DNA from: Sulfuritalea sp.
GTDB lineage: Bacteria; Pseudomonadota; Gammaproteobacteria; Burkholderiales; Rhodocyclaceae
NCBI GenBank assembly: GCA_023229545.1
Contig: JALNZB010000003.1
Span: forward strand, 124,001-188,000
Direction: 5' to 3'
Length of the DNA stretch: 64,000 bases
Part shown: one piece after another, positions 1-8,485 of the stretch
Position numbering within the stretch: position 1 is the stretch's first letter
Layout: each line of letters begins with the position of its first letter
The notes under the pieces: generated by a model
Databases searched by the model: none
Told to the model about the DNA's origin: nothing
Seen by the model: the letters and a program-made list of their open reading frames with translations, nothing else
Program-made: the position numbers and the translations under genes

Positions 1-980
1 GCGGCGGCGGAACTGCGACGTCCCGTCTGGCAATAGACAATGTATTCCTTTGCCGAATCAAGCGCCGCCGACGCCTGACGAATGTCGTTGAGCGGTATGT
101 TGATGGCGCCAGGATAGCCGTCGGTCTGATACTCGGCGGGAAAGCGCACATCAATCCATATCGCGCCGGCGGCAACCCGACGCTCCGCTTCGTCGCCGGC
201 AACCTTATGCAGCATGGGTGCGCGCAGCAACTGATTGAAGTCCTGCTTCGACAAGCCCAGTAGCATGCCATCGGTACTCATCGTCACCGTCGCGTTGCGT
301 ACCGTGTCGGCCACCAAAGCCTCTTCGCCGAACGCATCGCCTTCCTTGAGCTCCGCCAATTGCACTGGCGACCCGGCCACAAGCCGGGATACCTTGCAGC
401 GCCCGCTTTCGATCAGGTAGTAGTAATCACCGGGATCGCCCTGCTTGATGATGACCTGGCCACGCTTCACGGGAACGCGGTTGAACCTGGCCAGCAATGC
501 TTGAATATTGGCCGGGGGCAGAGAGGCAAACGCGCCGACCGTAAGATTATCGACCGCGAACATGCCGGACATCATGCGCCAGTCGGTTTGATCGGGGCTG
601 CCCTGGGCACTCTCGCCGGGAGTGGCCAACTGGTTCCACGTCACCAGGATATCCAGGGTATCTTCCTTCAGACTGAGCAGTCCGACATCCGTGATTGCCT
701 TGCTCGCCAGCGGAACCATGCCGCCACGCGCCACCGGGTTCATGCCAAGTTCATGACCACCGACCAGCACGCGCGCCGCGCCTTCCGGCAGCTTCACCCA
801 AAGCTGCCCGCGCACCAGATAGACCACCTGACCACTCCAGTCAGCGGCGCGGAAAGGGTCAGCGCCTCGGGTAAAGGCATGCATGCGGCAGAGCGGCAGC
901 ACCTCGCGCAAGCCCTCGCTCCCCAGCCACATGAGAGGTTGTAGACGAGCCAGCAGGTCGACGTCCACGGTATCCGTCAT
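1..980 (-). CDS. Cyclic-nucleotide-binding domain / rhodanese protein (3' end outside window)
   Basis: Reading the minus strand from ATG at 980 gives an open frame that runs off the window edge, with about 326 residues visible. Residues ~175-270 form a cyclic-nucleotide-binding domain with the phosphate-binding cassette FGEEALVADTVRNATV (FGE-x-AL...R-x-AT). Residues ~280-326 begin a rhodanese domain with WIDVR, PGAINIPL and the active-site loop CQTGRRS, which carries the catalytic Cys. The first ~165 residues look like a degenerate second sensor domain. The start lies 2 nt after the stop of the phosphodiesterase-like gene, so the two are translationally linked. It is likely the cAMP-responsive output of the upstream adenylate cyclase gene. 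Rhodanese activity is inferred from the visible Cys loop; the ligand is inferred from context. Confidence 0.85.
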   Translation of the reverse strand, partial: MTDTVDVDLLARLQPLMWLGSEGLREVLPLCRMHAFTRGADPFRAADWSGQVVYLVRGQLWVKLPEGAARVLVGGHELGMNPVARGGMVPLASKAITDVGLLSLKEDTLDILVTWNQLATPGESAQGSPDQTDWRMMSGMFAVDNLTVGAFASLPPANIQALLARFNRVPVKRGQVIIKQGDPGDYYYLIESGRCKVSRLVAGSPVQLAELKEGDAFGEEALVADTVRNATVTMSTDGMLLGLSKQDFNQLLRAPMLHKVAGDEAERRVAAGAIWIDVRFPAEYQTDGYPGAINIPLNDIRQASAALDSAKEYIVYCQTGRRSSAA

Positions 981-982
981 GA

Positions 983-1750
983 TCAGATTTCGAACAACTG
1001 GTTGTTCTGCAGCATTCCTGGGCGGAATTCGCCAATGCAGTCCTCGATCTCCTGCATGGTCAATTCGATTTGTCCAGGCTTCAGATGGGTGATAAAGACA
1101 TCGGCATCGCGCTGCAAATTTGTCAGCTCCTCCAGCAGCATGCTCGGGCACAAATGCAGAGACGCCACGGCCAGATTCTTCTCCCGATCGGAAAATGCGC
1201 ACTCGATAATCAGGTAGCGCAGATTGCGAATGGCGTTGACGGCCTTCCACAAATCGGGACAGGGTCCGGTGTCGCCGGTAAATACCAGACTGGCATGTCC
1301 CGAATCGAGCTGATAACCCACTGCGGGCACGGTGTGATTCGCCGGCAGCGGAATCACTTTGCGACCGTCAAGGTCAATCGCCTCGCCCACGCGTATCGTG
1401 GAAAAACGGAGGAATGGCTTCTCCGCCGTCGGTATCTCGCTGAAGTCGGGCCAGATGGCCCAGTTGAAGATGTGCGCACGGATGATTTCGAGTGTTGCCT
1501 CGGTCGCATGGACTATCAGCGGTCGATTGCGCATATCCCCCACCGTATCGACCATGAACGGCAGACAGGCCAGATGATCCAGATGCGAGTGGGTAATGAA
1601 GACGTGATCGATCTGGGCCAGTTCCGCGATCGCCAGATCGCCAACTCCGGTTCCGGCGTCGATCAGTATGTCGTTGTCGACCAGAAGCGACGTGGTGCGC
1701 AGATGCCGCCCGCCGATCCCGCCGCTGCAACCGAGGATGCGTACTTTCAT
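983..1750 (-). CDS. Metallo-beta-lactamase-fold hydrolase, class II cAMP phosphodiesterase-like
   Basis: This 255-residue single-domain metallo-beta-lactamase fold protein has the metal motif HSHLDH near residue 54, ANHTVP near residue 139, GDTG near residue 160 and a late THLKPG. The pattern fits the RNase Z / class II 3',5'-cyclic-nucleotide phosphodiesterase group, which hydrolyses cAMP to AMP using two metal ions. No signal peptide is seen, so a cytoplasmic location is expected. It starts 5 nt after the adenylate cyclase stop and ends 2 nt before the cyclic-nucleotide-binding gene. Synthesis, degradation and sensing of a cyclic nucleotide would therefore sit side by side. The substrate is inferred from neighbours, and other phosphodiester substrates are possible. 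Confidence 0.75.
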   Translation of the reverse strand: MKVRILGCSGGIGGRHLRTTSLLVDNDILIDAGTGVGDLAIAELAQIDHVFITHSHLDHLACLPFMVDTVGDMRNRPLIVHATEATLEIIRAHIFNWAIWPDFSEIPTAEKPFLRFSTIRVGEAIDLDGRKVIPLPANHTVPAVGYQLDSGHASLVFTGDTGPCPDLWKAVNAIRNLRYLIIECAFSDREKNLAVASLHLCPSMLLEELTNLQRDADVFITHLKPGQIELTMQEIEDCIGEFRPGMLQNNQLFEI

Positions 1751-1755
1751 TATCC

Positions 1756-2985
1756 CTACTTCGTCTCAAAAATAGTGACGCCATCCCAGTTTGCTACGGG
1801 CGGCTCCTTGCGCAGGTGTTCAACGCGTTTGACATACAGGTCGTAGAGGTAGCGCGGCTTGATGCGCTGGAGATTCATCAGCGTCACTTCCGCCTTGTCC
1901 CAGTCCTGCGCACGGTAGGCACGCAAGGCCTGGTTCCACAACTTGATCTCATCCATTTCATCGCTGGAAACATTGCCTTCCTCGCCGACCGGTTCATAAA
2001 TGGCCACCGGATCTTCCTTGCCCTTGACCCGTACCCGATCGAGTTCGCGGAAGACAAAAGTCTTCTTCAACAATTCGCGCGTGCTCTCGCCGGCAATGAA
2101 ACCAACTCCATACTGTTTGGTGATGCCCTCCAGACGCGAACCAAGATTGACCGCGTCACCCATCACCGTGTAGGACTGGCGCACCGACGATCCCATGTCA
2201 CCGACGGTCATCGGGCCGGTATTCACGCCAACACCGATCTTGAGTTCAGGCCAGCCGCGCGCCACCAGATCCTTGTTCAGCTCATGCAGCGCGACATGCA
2301 TTTCCAGGCCCGTAAGCACTGCGTTTTTGGCATGTTCCAGATCATCGACCGGCGCACCCCAGAAGGCCATGATGGCGTCCCCGATGTATTTATCGAGTGT
2401 GCCGCGATGTTTGCGCACCACCAGGGTCATGGCACCGAGATACTGATTCATCAGGGTCGCCAGTTGATCCGGTTCCAGACCCTCCGAAATGGTGGTGAAT
2501 CCACGAATATCGGAGAACAGCACGGTCAACTCGGCTTTGCGCCCCGCCATGCTGTAGTGCTCGGGGTCGCGGCTCATCTCCTCGACCAGTTCCGGCGGCA
2601 CGTACTGGCCGAACAGCCCGGTCAACTGACGCTTGGTCCGCGATTCGACAAAATAGCCCCATGACATATTCATGGCGTAGAGCAGGATGATGGCGGTCAT
2701 GCCGTTGGCCAGAGGCAGGACTATGTTGGAGGTATACCAGAAACTGAAATTCACGCCGAGCAGCGCCAGCAGCACGATGGCGCCGACCAGCGTTGCCCTT
2801 AGCGGCGAAAGTATCGGTAGCAGGAACACCATTACCGCGCCAGCGATCAGGACCAACAGTACATCGGCGCCCTGAATGTAGGCCGGCTTGTATTTGACCG
2901 CCCTGTCCAGCATGCCGGCAATCAGGTTGGCGTGTATCTCGACCCCGGGATAAGCCGCTCCCACCGGCGTTGCCCGCAAGTCCAT
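1756..2985 (-). CDS. Adenylate cyclase catalytic part (class III), downstream half of an interrupted CHASE2 cyclase
   Basis: The open frame from ATG 2985 encodes 409 residues. It holds the last part of a CHASE2 domain (MDLRATPVGAAYPG), two or three membrane helices (~residues 40-105) and a class III nucleotide cyclase domain (~residues 150-330). Metal-binding aspartates are visible in LFSDIRGFT and DKYIGDAIMAFWG, and AVNLGSRLEG carries the transition-state Asn and Arg. The Lys in LDKYIGD and the Asp in VMGDAVN are the pair that selects ATP over GTP, so adenylate cyclase is favoured. A short helical C-terminal tail follows. This frame is continuous with the upstream 3004-3984 gene except for a TGA codon at 3004-3006. 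It may be a remnant, a separately translated piece or a readthrough product. Confidence 0.8.
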   Translation of the reverse strand: MDLRATPVGAAYPGVEIHANLIAGMLDRAVKYKPAYIQGADVLLVLIAGAVMVFLLPILSPLRATLVGAIVLLALLGVNFSFWYTSNIVLPLANGMTAIILLYAMNMSWGYFVESRTKRQLTGLFGQYVPPELVEEMSRDPEHYSMAGRKAELTVLFSDIRGFTTISEGLEPDQLATLMNQYLGAMTLVVRKHRGTLDKYIGDAIMAFWGAPVDDLEHAKNAVLTGLEMHVALHELNKDLVARGWPELKIGVGVNTGPMTVGDMGSSVRQSYTVMGDAVNLGSRLEGITKQYGVGFIAGESTRELLKKTFVFRELDRVRVKGKEDPVAIYEPVGEEGNVSSDEMDEIKLWNQALRAYRAQDWDKAEVTLMNLQRIKPRYLYDLYVKRVEHLRKEPPVANWDGVTIFETK

Positions 2986-3003
2986 GAGTCCGGGCGCGGT
3001 GGT

Positions 3004-3984
3004 TCAAACCAGCATCACCTTCCGGGCCAGCTGTTCCCTGGGTACCCGATCATTGAGTACGTCCGTAATCGATATATAGGGAAAACTTCTCTGATAGCCG
3101 CGATAGGGGATCAGCGCCGCCACATTTTCGTCCACCGGAATGTTGCCGATCACACTGCCGTCGGCCGCCTTCAGATCCAGCCACTCCATGGCCTTGTAAG
3201 ACCCAGGGGAACTTTCCGGATAGCCGGGGGATATGGACGGGTTGCCGAGTAGATTGCGCACCATCGCCAGAGAGAGGGATTCGTAGTACTGCCCTTTGCA
3301 CTCGACCAGCAGGGGCACGCGCCGCGACGTACCATCGATATCCACCAGCGGATTGAAATGCCCCGCACCCGCCGCCGCCTTCTGAAATTCGGGAAGATTG
3401 CCGCCATAGCTGCCCCACTGCGTAAAGGCAATACTGCGGCCAGCGAAAGTGCCGGCGGCGAACACCGGTTCCGCGGCGGCGCCGGAACTGACGCCGCCTT
3501 CCGCGTTGGAAAAGTAGTAACCGAGGATGACTGCACGGTTCTTCAATGCCGCAGCGAATCGCGCATCATGGTCGAGCTGTGGACGCAATTCGCGCAGCGT
3601 CGCCTGGAATCCCGCGACATCCTTGAGTTCCTTCTTCGCCATCGATTCGAGCGACTTGAGACCGGAACTCTCGTCCGGCTCGGCAAAGACCACGTCGAAT
3701 CCGACGAGCCGGACGCCGTACTGATCGAACAGCTTGTCCATCAGGGTTGCCAGTTTGTCGCGACCCCACGGCCAGCGCCCCTGTTCGGCGAGCGACTTTT
3801 CGTCGATATCGAGAATCACCACGCGTTGATCGATACCCTGCGGCATGGTCAAGCGTATTTTCGCGTCGTAGATGATCGCGTCCAGACGATTGACGAGAGG
3901 GATCTGGTAAATGTGGGCCGAATGGCCGAGCAGAACCAGAAGAATCAGAAAGCCAAGTGCGTAACGGGGAAGAAACTGTTTCAA
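3004..3984 (-). CDS. CHASE2 sensor half of the interrupted adenylate cyclase
   Basis: TTG at 3984, preceded by GGAG at good spacing, opens a 326-residue frame. It has one N-terminal membrane helix (~residues 8-25) followed by an extracytoplasmic CHASE2 domain. Typical CHASE2 features are VVILDIDEKSLAEQGRWPW, FDVVFAEPD and IPVDENVAALIPYRGY. The frame ends ...ARKVMLV, then TGA. CHASE2 proteins normally continue here as VLVGTTAPGLMDLR, and after the TGA the same frame does read TTAPGLMDLRATPVG. The TGA thus replaces the expected Gly codon GGA by one base change and separates the sensor from its membrane return and cyclase domains. Alone, this half would be a tethered sensor domain without output. 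Confidence 0.8.
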   Translation of the reverse strand: MKQFLPRYALGFLILLVLLGHSAHIYQIPLVNRLDAIIYDAKIRLTMPQGIDQRVVILDIDEKSLAEQGRWPWGRDKLATLMDKLFDQYGVRLVGFDVVFAEPDESSGLKSLESMAKKELKDVAGFQATLRELRPQLDHDARFAAALKNRAVILGYYFSNAEGGVSSGAAAEPVFAAGTFAGRSIAFTQWGSYGGNLPEFQKAAAGAGHFNPLVDIDGTSRRVPLLVECKGQYYESLSLAMVRNLLGNPSISPGYPESSPGSYKAMEWLDLKAADGSVIGNIPVDENVAALIPYRGYQRSFPYISITDVLNDRVPREQLARKVMLV

Positions 3985-4015
3985 GAGATCTCCAGGGATT
4001 GCATCATCTTCGGCT

Positions 4016-4777
4016 TCAGCTCTTCAGGAAAAACTCCATCTTGACTCCGGCCAGTTCGATCACATCGTGGTCCGCGAGTTGATGAGCCTGGGCGTCGAGC
4101 GCCTTGCCATTGACAACGGGGAAGCTGGCGCCCTCGACATGAGTAATGAAGTAACCGTGTGGGCGGCGAGCGATGACCGCCACCTGAACGCCGGGCTTGC
4201 CTAAGGTGGTAAGCGTCTTGGTCAACTCCATTTCCTTGCCGGCATTGCCGCCGGAAAGTATCTGGATCGCCCCCAGCGGCAGCGCGGGAGCCGCAGTCGG
4301 CGGAGCCGAAGGTGGTTGCGGAGCCATGCCGGGGGAAGTTGACATGTGGCTCGGGACGGTGGTCGCCGGAGACGGAGGAGCCGAAACGGTCGGGGTCGCC
4401 CCGCCAGAAGGCGCACTGGCCGGCTTTTGCGCAGCACCGGGACGGAGAATCATGGTCTTTTCAAAGTCGGCGCTCGATGTCTGCTGCGGTACCTCGCTGA
4501 CATACTTGAGGCGGTACTTGCCCAGTTCGATGGTGTCGCCGTTCTGCAAGAAGTGCTTCTTCACCGACTGGCCATTGACGAAGGTGCCGTTGGTGCTGCC
4601 CATATCTTCCAGAAAAGAATCGTTGAGGATGGTGATCACCACCGCGTGCTCGCCCGAAATCGCCAGATTGTCGATCTGGATGTCGTTGTGCGGTTTTCGA
4701 CCGATCGTGGTGCGCTCCTTGGTCAAGGGAACTTCCTTGAGCACTGTGGTTTCCATGCTGAGTATGAGCTTAGCCAT
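4016..4777 (-). CDS. FHA-domain phosphothreonine-binding protein
   Basis: This 253-residue protein begins with a forkhead-associated domain (residues ~1-95). The family signature is visible as TTIGRKPHNDIQI, SGEHAVV and MGSTNGTFVNG, which include the Arg, Ser, His and Asn positions used for phosphothreonine recognition. A Pro/Ala/Ser-rich linker (~110-170) leads to a second, weaker FHA-like segment (~175-253) lacking most binding residues. FHA domains commonly read out Ser/Thr kinase activity. This gene sits 33 nt downstream of a PP2C phosphatase gene that follows a Ser/Thr kinase gene, so the likely role is adaptor or substrate of that kinase. No signal peptide is seen. Confidence 0.85.
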   Translation of the reverse strand: MAKLILSMETTVLKEVPLTKERTTIGRKPHNDIQIDNLAISGEHAVVITILNDSFLEDMGSTNGTFVNGQSVKKHFLQNGDTIELGKYRLKYVSEVPQQTSSADFEKTMILRPGAAQKPASAPSGGATPTVSAPPSPATTVPSHMSTSPGMAPQPPSAPPTAAPALPLGAIQILSGGNAGKEMELTKTLTTLGKPGVQVAVIARRPHGYFITHVEGASFPVVNGKALDAQAHQLADHDVIELAGVKMEFFLKS

Positions 4778-4810
4778 TGCTTTCGTCCTTCGAGGTCGCT
4801 GATCGCTGCG

Positions 4811-5632
4811 TTACTTGAACCAAGCCAGGAAACGAGCCCACCAGCCGCGCGCGACCGGATATTCGCCCTTCACCTTGACCAGGATTACCGAAACATTATC
4901 GCGGCCACCGTTGTCGCAGGCCATCTGAATCAACTGCATCGCACACAACTCCAGATTGGCCGACAGGGCACCGAGAGTCATGGCTATTTCCTCGTCCTCG
5001 ACCATGTCGTTGAGGCCGTCGGAACATAACAGGTAAACATCGCCCGGCAATACCGCATGGTCATGTATCTCGGCCGGTACTTCAGGATCGATGCCGACGG
5101 CGCGCGTCACCAGATTCTTGTTCTGCGAATGGCGCGCCTGCTCGGGAGTGATAATGCCGCTGTCGATCTGCTCCTGCAAGAGCGAATGATCGCGCGTGAT
5201 CTGCTGAAAATCCTCGCCGCGCAAGCGATACAACCGGGAGTCGCCAATGTGGCCAACGGTAACCATATTATCGTGAAACACGGCAACCACCAGCGTCGTG
5301 CCCATCCCGGCATACTGAGGCTGGCTCTGCGCCGCCTGATAGATGGCGCCATTGACGCGCGCCATCTCGGCTTCGAGCGTGACTTGCGCCCAGGACTTGC
5401 CGGAAGCGTCCTTGGTACTCGGCTCGCGCTGGATAAATGCCTTCTCCAGTTCGGTACCGAGCAAGGCGGTTGCCATACCGCTCGCCACCTCGCCAGCGTT
5501 GTAGCCGCCCATGCCATCGGCCAGCACGACGAACCCGCGCAGCGGATTGGCCATCACCGCATCTTCGTTGTTGGTGCGCACCATGCCCGGATCGCTGCGG
5601 GTGACAATTTCGAGAACAGCATTCATGTCCAT
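4811..5632 (-). CDS. PP2C-family Ser/Thr protein phosphatase
   Basis: The product (273 residues from ATG 5632) is a bacterial PP2C (PppA/Stp-like) phosphatase that removes phosphate from Ser/Thr using two metal ions. Metal-binding motifs are in order: RTNNEDA, VLADGMGGY, GHIGDSRLYRL, LLCSDGLNDMV and GGRDNVSVI. The start at 5632 is preferred over an in-frame ATG at 5659 because AAGGG lies just ahead of it and the longer form would overlap the kinase gene. It lies 10 nt after the kinase stop codon, so kinase and phosphatase form an antagonistic pair. A Trp-rich C-terminal tail (RGWWARFLAWFK) may touch the membrane. Confidence 0.9.
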   Translation of the reverse strand: MDMNAVLEIVTRSDPGMVRTNNEDAVMANPLRGFVVLADGMGGYNAGEVASGMATALLGTELEKAFIQREPSTKDASGKSWAQVTLEAEMARVNGAIYQAAQSQPQYAGMGTTLVVAVFHDNMVTVGHIGDSRLYRLRGEDFQQITRDHSLLQEQIDSGIITPEQARHSQNKNLVTRAVGIDPEVPAEIHDHAVLPGDVYLLCSDGLNDMVEDEEIAMTLGALSANLELCAMQLIQMACDNGGRDNVSVILVKVKGEYPVARGWWARFLAWFK

Positions 5633-5642
5633 GGGTCTGCCC

Positions 5643-8276
5643 TTAGAAACTGATATCAACGCCGGAATCGCCGGCGGCGGCGCTGCCGCCGGTCATCGTC
5701 ATGCAGGTGCGGATGTCCTTCGCGAATTCCGCGCCGGTCTGGTAGCGCGCGTCCGGATCCTTGGTCATCGCCCGGTCGATGATCGCCACCAGGCAGTCCG
5801 GCAAATCGGGGTTGATGCCGCGAATGTCCGGCTGCGGCTCATTGGCGATGCGGAACATCAGTTGCGCCATCGAATCGCCCTCGAAGGGCAGCTTGCCGCA
5901 AGACATCTGATACAGCATCACGCCCAGCGAAAAGAGGTCGGAACGACCGTCGATCTTCTTGCCGGCCAGTTGCTCGGGCGACATGTAGCTCGGCGTGCCC
6001 AGCACCATGCCGGTCTTGGTCTTCGACGAATCGGTAATGCGCGCGATACCGAAGTCGGTCACCTTGACCTGGTCTGAATCCGGCTCGTACATGATGTTCG
6101 CCGGTTTGATGTCGCGATGCACGACATTGTTTTCGTGCGCGTAGGACAACGCATCGGCAACGCGCGCAACAATGCTCATGACGCGCGGCAGCGGCATCAA
6201 GTTGCCCGGCTTGGAATACGGCACCAAGTCCTTGCCCTTCAGAAACTCCATCGCGATATAGGCCAGGTCGTGCTCTTCGCCGGCATCGAACATGGTGACG
6301 ATATTGGCGTGGTTGAGCCGTCCTGCGGTTTCGGCCTCGCGGAAGAACCGTTCCTTGACCTCGACCAGTTCATCGGCCTCGAACTCCTGCGACAAGGCCA
6401 TGGTCTTGATTGCCACCACGCGATTGATCTTCGGATCGCGGCCCAGATAGACCACGCCCATCGCCCCCTTGCCCAGTTCCTTTTCGATCTCGTAGCGACC
6501 CAGCATCGGCTTTTCCACATTGCCGGCGGTATCGATCAGGCTGGCATTGCTGCGCCCGCCACCGCCACCACCAAGAATCACGGTTTCCGAAAGCTGCTTG
6601 GCGCGGTTCACGCGGGATTCGATATCGCGGAACTTCGGGTCGAAATCGAAGATGTAACGGAACGCCGCCTCGGCCTTGTTGAACTGGCGCTTGCGTTCGA
6701 AATCGAGCGCCAGGTTGTACATGTTTTCCATCAACGGCCCGTCCATCGGGCACTTGCGAAACTTGTCGAAGGCCATGTCGAGCTGGCCCTGGCCCTGGAA
6801 GGCCAGACCCAGCATGCGATTCGATTCCGCCGAATCGGCGTCCGACTTTTCCTTGCCGCGTTCGGACACCAGAAAGCGCTTGGTGGTCAGCAGGGCATGG
6901 CCGATCAGCAGCAAAGCAGCCGGCACCATCAACTGCAACCACATCAATTGCGTCGTCATCAGCGCAAAATGGACGACGATCAAAGCCACCAGCAGGCCCG
7001 CAGTGATCCCCGCCGCCATGCCGGCCTTGATCCTCGGCAAGAGGCCGATGAGATACGCCGCAATCAGCAGGAACACCAGCCTCTCGACCCAGATGCCCCA
7101 GGTCGGCGCAACGAAGAAATGCTCGGAAAGCAGACTGGATACCGCATGCGCCTGCATCAGCACGGCAGGCATGGCCGGGGCTATTGGCGTGACAAAGACA
7201 CTGCCCACCGAAGAAGAGGTCGGCCCGATCAGGACGATCTTGTCGCGATACTTCTCGTAGGGAATCTTGCCGCTCTTCACATCGAAAAACGAATCCACCT
7301 GGAAGGCCGGAGCGCCGTCACGATCCTTGTAGTAGAAAGTCAGCATCCGCGTATCGATGTCGGTGCCGATCTTGAGCTTGCCCAGTTTGACCGAGTCGCC
7401 GGCCGTCACCTGTATGTCCGCCACAGTCAGGTTGTGGCTTTTAGCCGCCACCAGCAAGGAAAGCGAGGGATAGGCCTGATCAAAGTGGGACAACACCAGG
7501 GGCTCGGTGCGGATCGCGCCATCCACATCTGGAGTCACGTTGAGATGACCGATGGCGGTGGCTACCTTGCCCAGCGGTTCGATCACGCCGGCATCGACGC
7601 CGAGCGTCGGCCAAGGCGGTGCGTCTGCGGCGCCGGCCAGCTTCACCGCATTCTTTTTCACGTACTCGGGCAAATCCTTGTCCGGTCGACCGCGCGGCTC
7701 GCCCAGCACGAACAGCATCGGCAGCGCCACATTGCCCGCCTTGGCGAACGCATCCGCCAGGCGGCGGTCGGTATTCAGCTTCTGGTCCGCCTCGACCAGC
7801 AGCGATTCGATCTGCGGACAGGAAGATGGGGCGGCGACCGGTGCGGGCGCTGGCGCGGCTGCGGCCTCGTCAGCGACAGGCGCTGCGGGGATTGCGGCGA
7901 CGGCCACCACGGAAGGCAGTGTCACGCCGCAGGTTTCGATGAGCTTGTTGATATAGGCCAAGCCTTGATCGCGCTGAGGTTCGGAGTAGAACAACGTCGT
8001 GGCGATCACCTGGGCCTTGGCGCCGGCCAGTTTGTCCACCATGTCGGCCATGATCTCGCGTGACCACGGCCAGCGACCGATGTTGTCGAGGCTGGCCTTG
8101 TCGATCGCAATCACCGCCACCTTGTCCGAAGGCGCCCGCGAAGTGGCCGCCACACCCATGTCATAGGCCTTGCGCTCCAGGCCCTGAAGTAGCTCGCCAT
8201 TACCCAGAATCAGTACCACGACACTGACCGCGACACCGAAAAACCAGTCGCTTTTCCAGAAGTCCGTCTTCTTCAT
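5643..8276 (-). CDS. CHASE2-domain membrane Ser/Thr protein kinase
   Basis: The 877-residue protein from ATG 8276 (GGGTGG upstream) starts with a membrane helix (~residues 12-30). An extracytoplasmic CHASE2 domain follows (VAVIAIDKASLDNIGRWPW, IVLIGPTSSSVGSVFVTP). Three hydrophobic segments (~390-465) are followed by a helical TPR-like stretch (~490-560) and a Hanks-type kinase domain (~595-850). Kinase motifs are ELGKGAMGVVYLG, VAIKTM, HRDIKPANIM, DFGIA and GTPSYMSPEQLAG, all intact. The in-frame ATG at 8318 is less likely because it lacks a ribosome site. It shares its sensor type with the adjacent adenylate cyclase, which suggests both respond to related extracytoplasmic cues. It heads the operon that encodes its phosphatase and FHA protein. 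Confidence 0.92.
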   Translation of the reverse strand: MKKTDFWKSDWFFGVAVSVVVLILGNGELLQGLERKAYDMGVAATSRAPSDKVAVIAIDKASLDNIGRWPWSREIMADMVDKLAGAKAQVIATTLFYSEPQRDQGLAYINKLIETCGVTLPSVVAVAAIPAAPVADEAAAAPAPAPVAAPSSCPQIESLLVEADQKLNTDRRLADAFAKAGNVALPMLFVLGEPRGRPDKDLPEYVKKNAVKLAGAADAPPWPTLGVDAGVIEPLGKVATAIGHLNVTPDVDGAIRTEPLVLSHFDQAYPSLSLLVAAKSHNLTVADIQVTAGDSVKLGKLKIGTDIDTRMLTFYYKDRDGAPAFQVDSFFDVKSGKIPYEKYRDKIVLIGPTSSSVGSVFVTPIAPAMPAVLMQAHAVSSLLSEHFFVAPTWGIWVERLVFLLIAAYLIGLLPRIKAGMAAGITAGLLVALIVVHFALMTTQLMWLQLMVPAALLLIGHALLTTKRFLVSERGKEKSDADSAESNRMLGLAFQGQGQLDMAFDKFRKCPMDGPLMENMYNLALDFERKRQFNKAEAAFRYIFDFDPKFRDIESRVNRAKQLSETVILGGGGGGRSNASLIDTAGNVEKPMLGRYEIEKELGKGAMGVVYLGRDPKINRVVAIKTMALSQEFEADELVEVKERFFREAETAGRLNHANIVTMFDAGEEHDLAYIAMEFLKGKDLVPYSKPGNLMPLPRVMSIVARVADALSYAHENNVVHRDIKPANIMYEPDSDQVKVTDFGIARITDSSKTKTGMVLGTPSYMSPEQLAGKKIDGRSDLFSLGVMLYQMSCGKLPFEGDSMAQLMFRIANEPQPDIRGINPDLPDCLVAIIDRAMTKDPDARYQTGAEFAKDIRTCMTMTGGSAAAGDSGVDISF

Positions 8277-8327
8277 CAGTCGCCACCCTGTGTGAGAGCT
8301 CTCATTAAAACAGGACAATAAGGGTAA

Positions 8328-8356
8328 TTCTTACAGTCCCGCATCAACTCCGTCAA
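8328..8356 (-). promoter_or_regulatory. Candidate sigma-70 promoter of the kinase/cyclase operon
   Basis: On the minus strand TTGACG (8356-8351) is followed after 17 nt by TAAGAA (8333-8328), about 50 nt ahead of the kinase start at 8276. Both hexamers are close to the sigma-70 consensus. No other promoter-like pair was seen between the sucD terminator and the kinase. Confidence 0.55.
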
Positions 8357-8410
8357 TCAATTTCATGACATTTGCCCCTGGTTCGCAACGCCGTGCCCGG
8401 ATTGTAAGCG

Positions 8411-8447
8411 CAAAAAAGCCGCCCCGGCTTGCGTCGGGACGGCTTTT
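8411..8447 (-). terminator. Rho-independent terminator of sucCD
   Basis: On the minus strand GCCGTCCCG pairs with CGGGGCGGC (9 bp with one G-U) across an 8-nt loop and is followed by six T residues. It lies about 40 nt past the sucD stop, so it ends the sucCD transcript before the kinase operon promoter. Confidence 0.85.
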
Positions 8448-8461
8448 ACGAGCCATGGGCG

Positions 8462-8485
8462 CCGTGTTACCAGCGCCGACTTCTA
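8462..8485. repeat. Short dispersed repeat, copy 1 (after sucD)
   Basis: The segment contains the exact family core CCAGCGCCGACT, with GTGTTA in place of the usual GTGTCG before it. It sits between the sucD stop codon and its terminator, so it is non-coding and transcribed with sucCD. Confidence 0.75.

Noticed and set aside
360..944. Plus-strand frames in the first kilobase
   Set aside because: The minus strand encodes a clear cyclic-nucleotide-binding/rhodanese protein running off the edge; the plus frames are shadows.
3004..3006. Selenocysteine at the in-frame TGA of the cyclase
   Set aside because: The position is a conserved Gly in CHASE2 proteins, not Cys, and no stem-loop of SECIS type is evident directly downstream.
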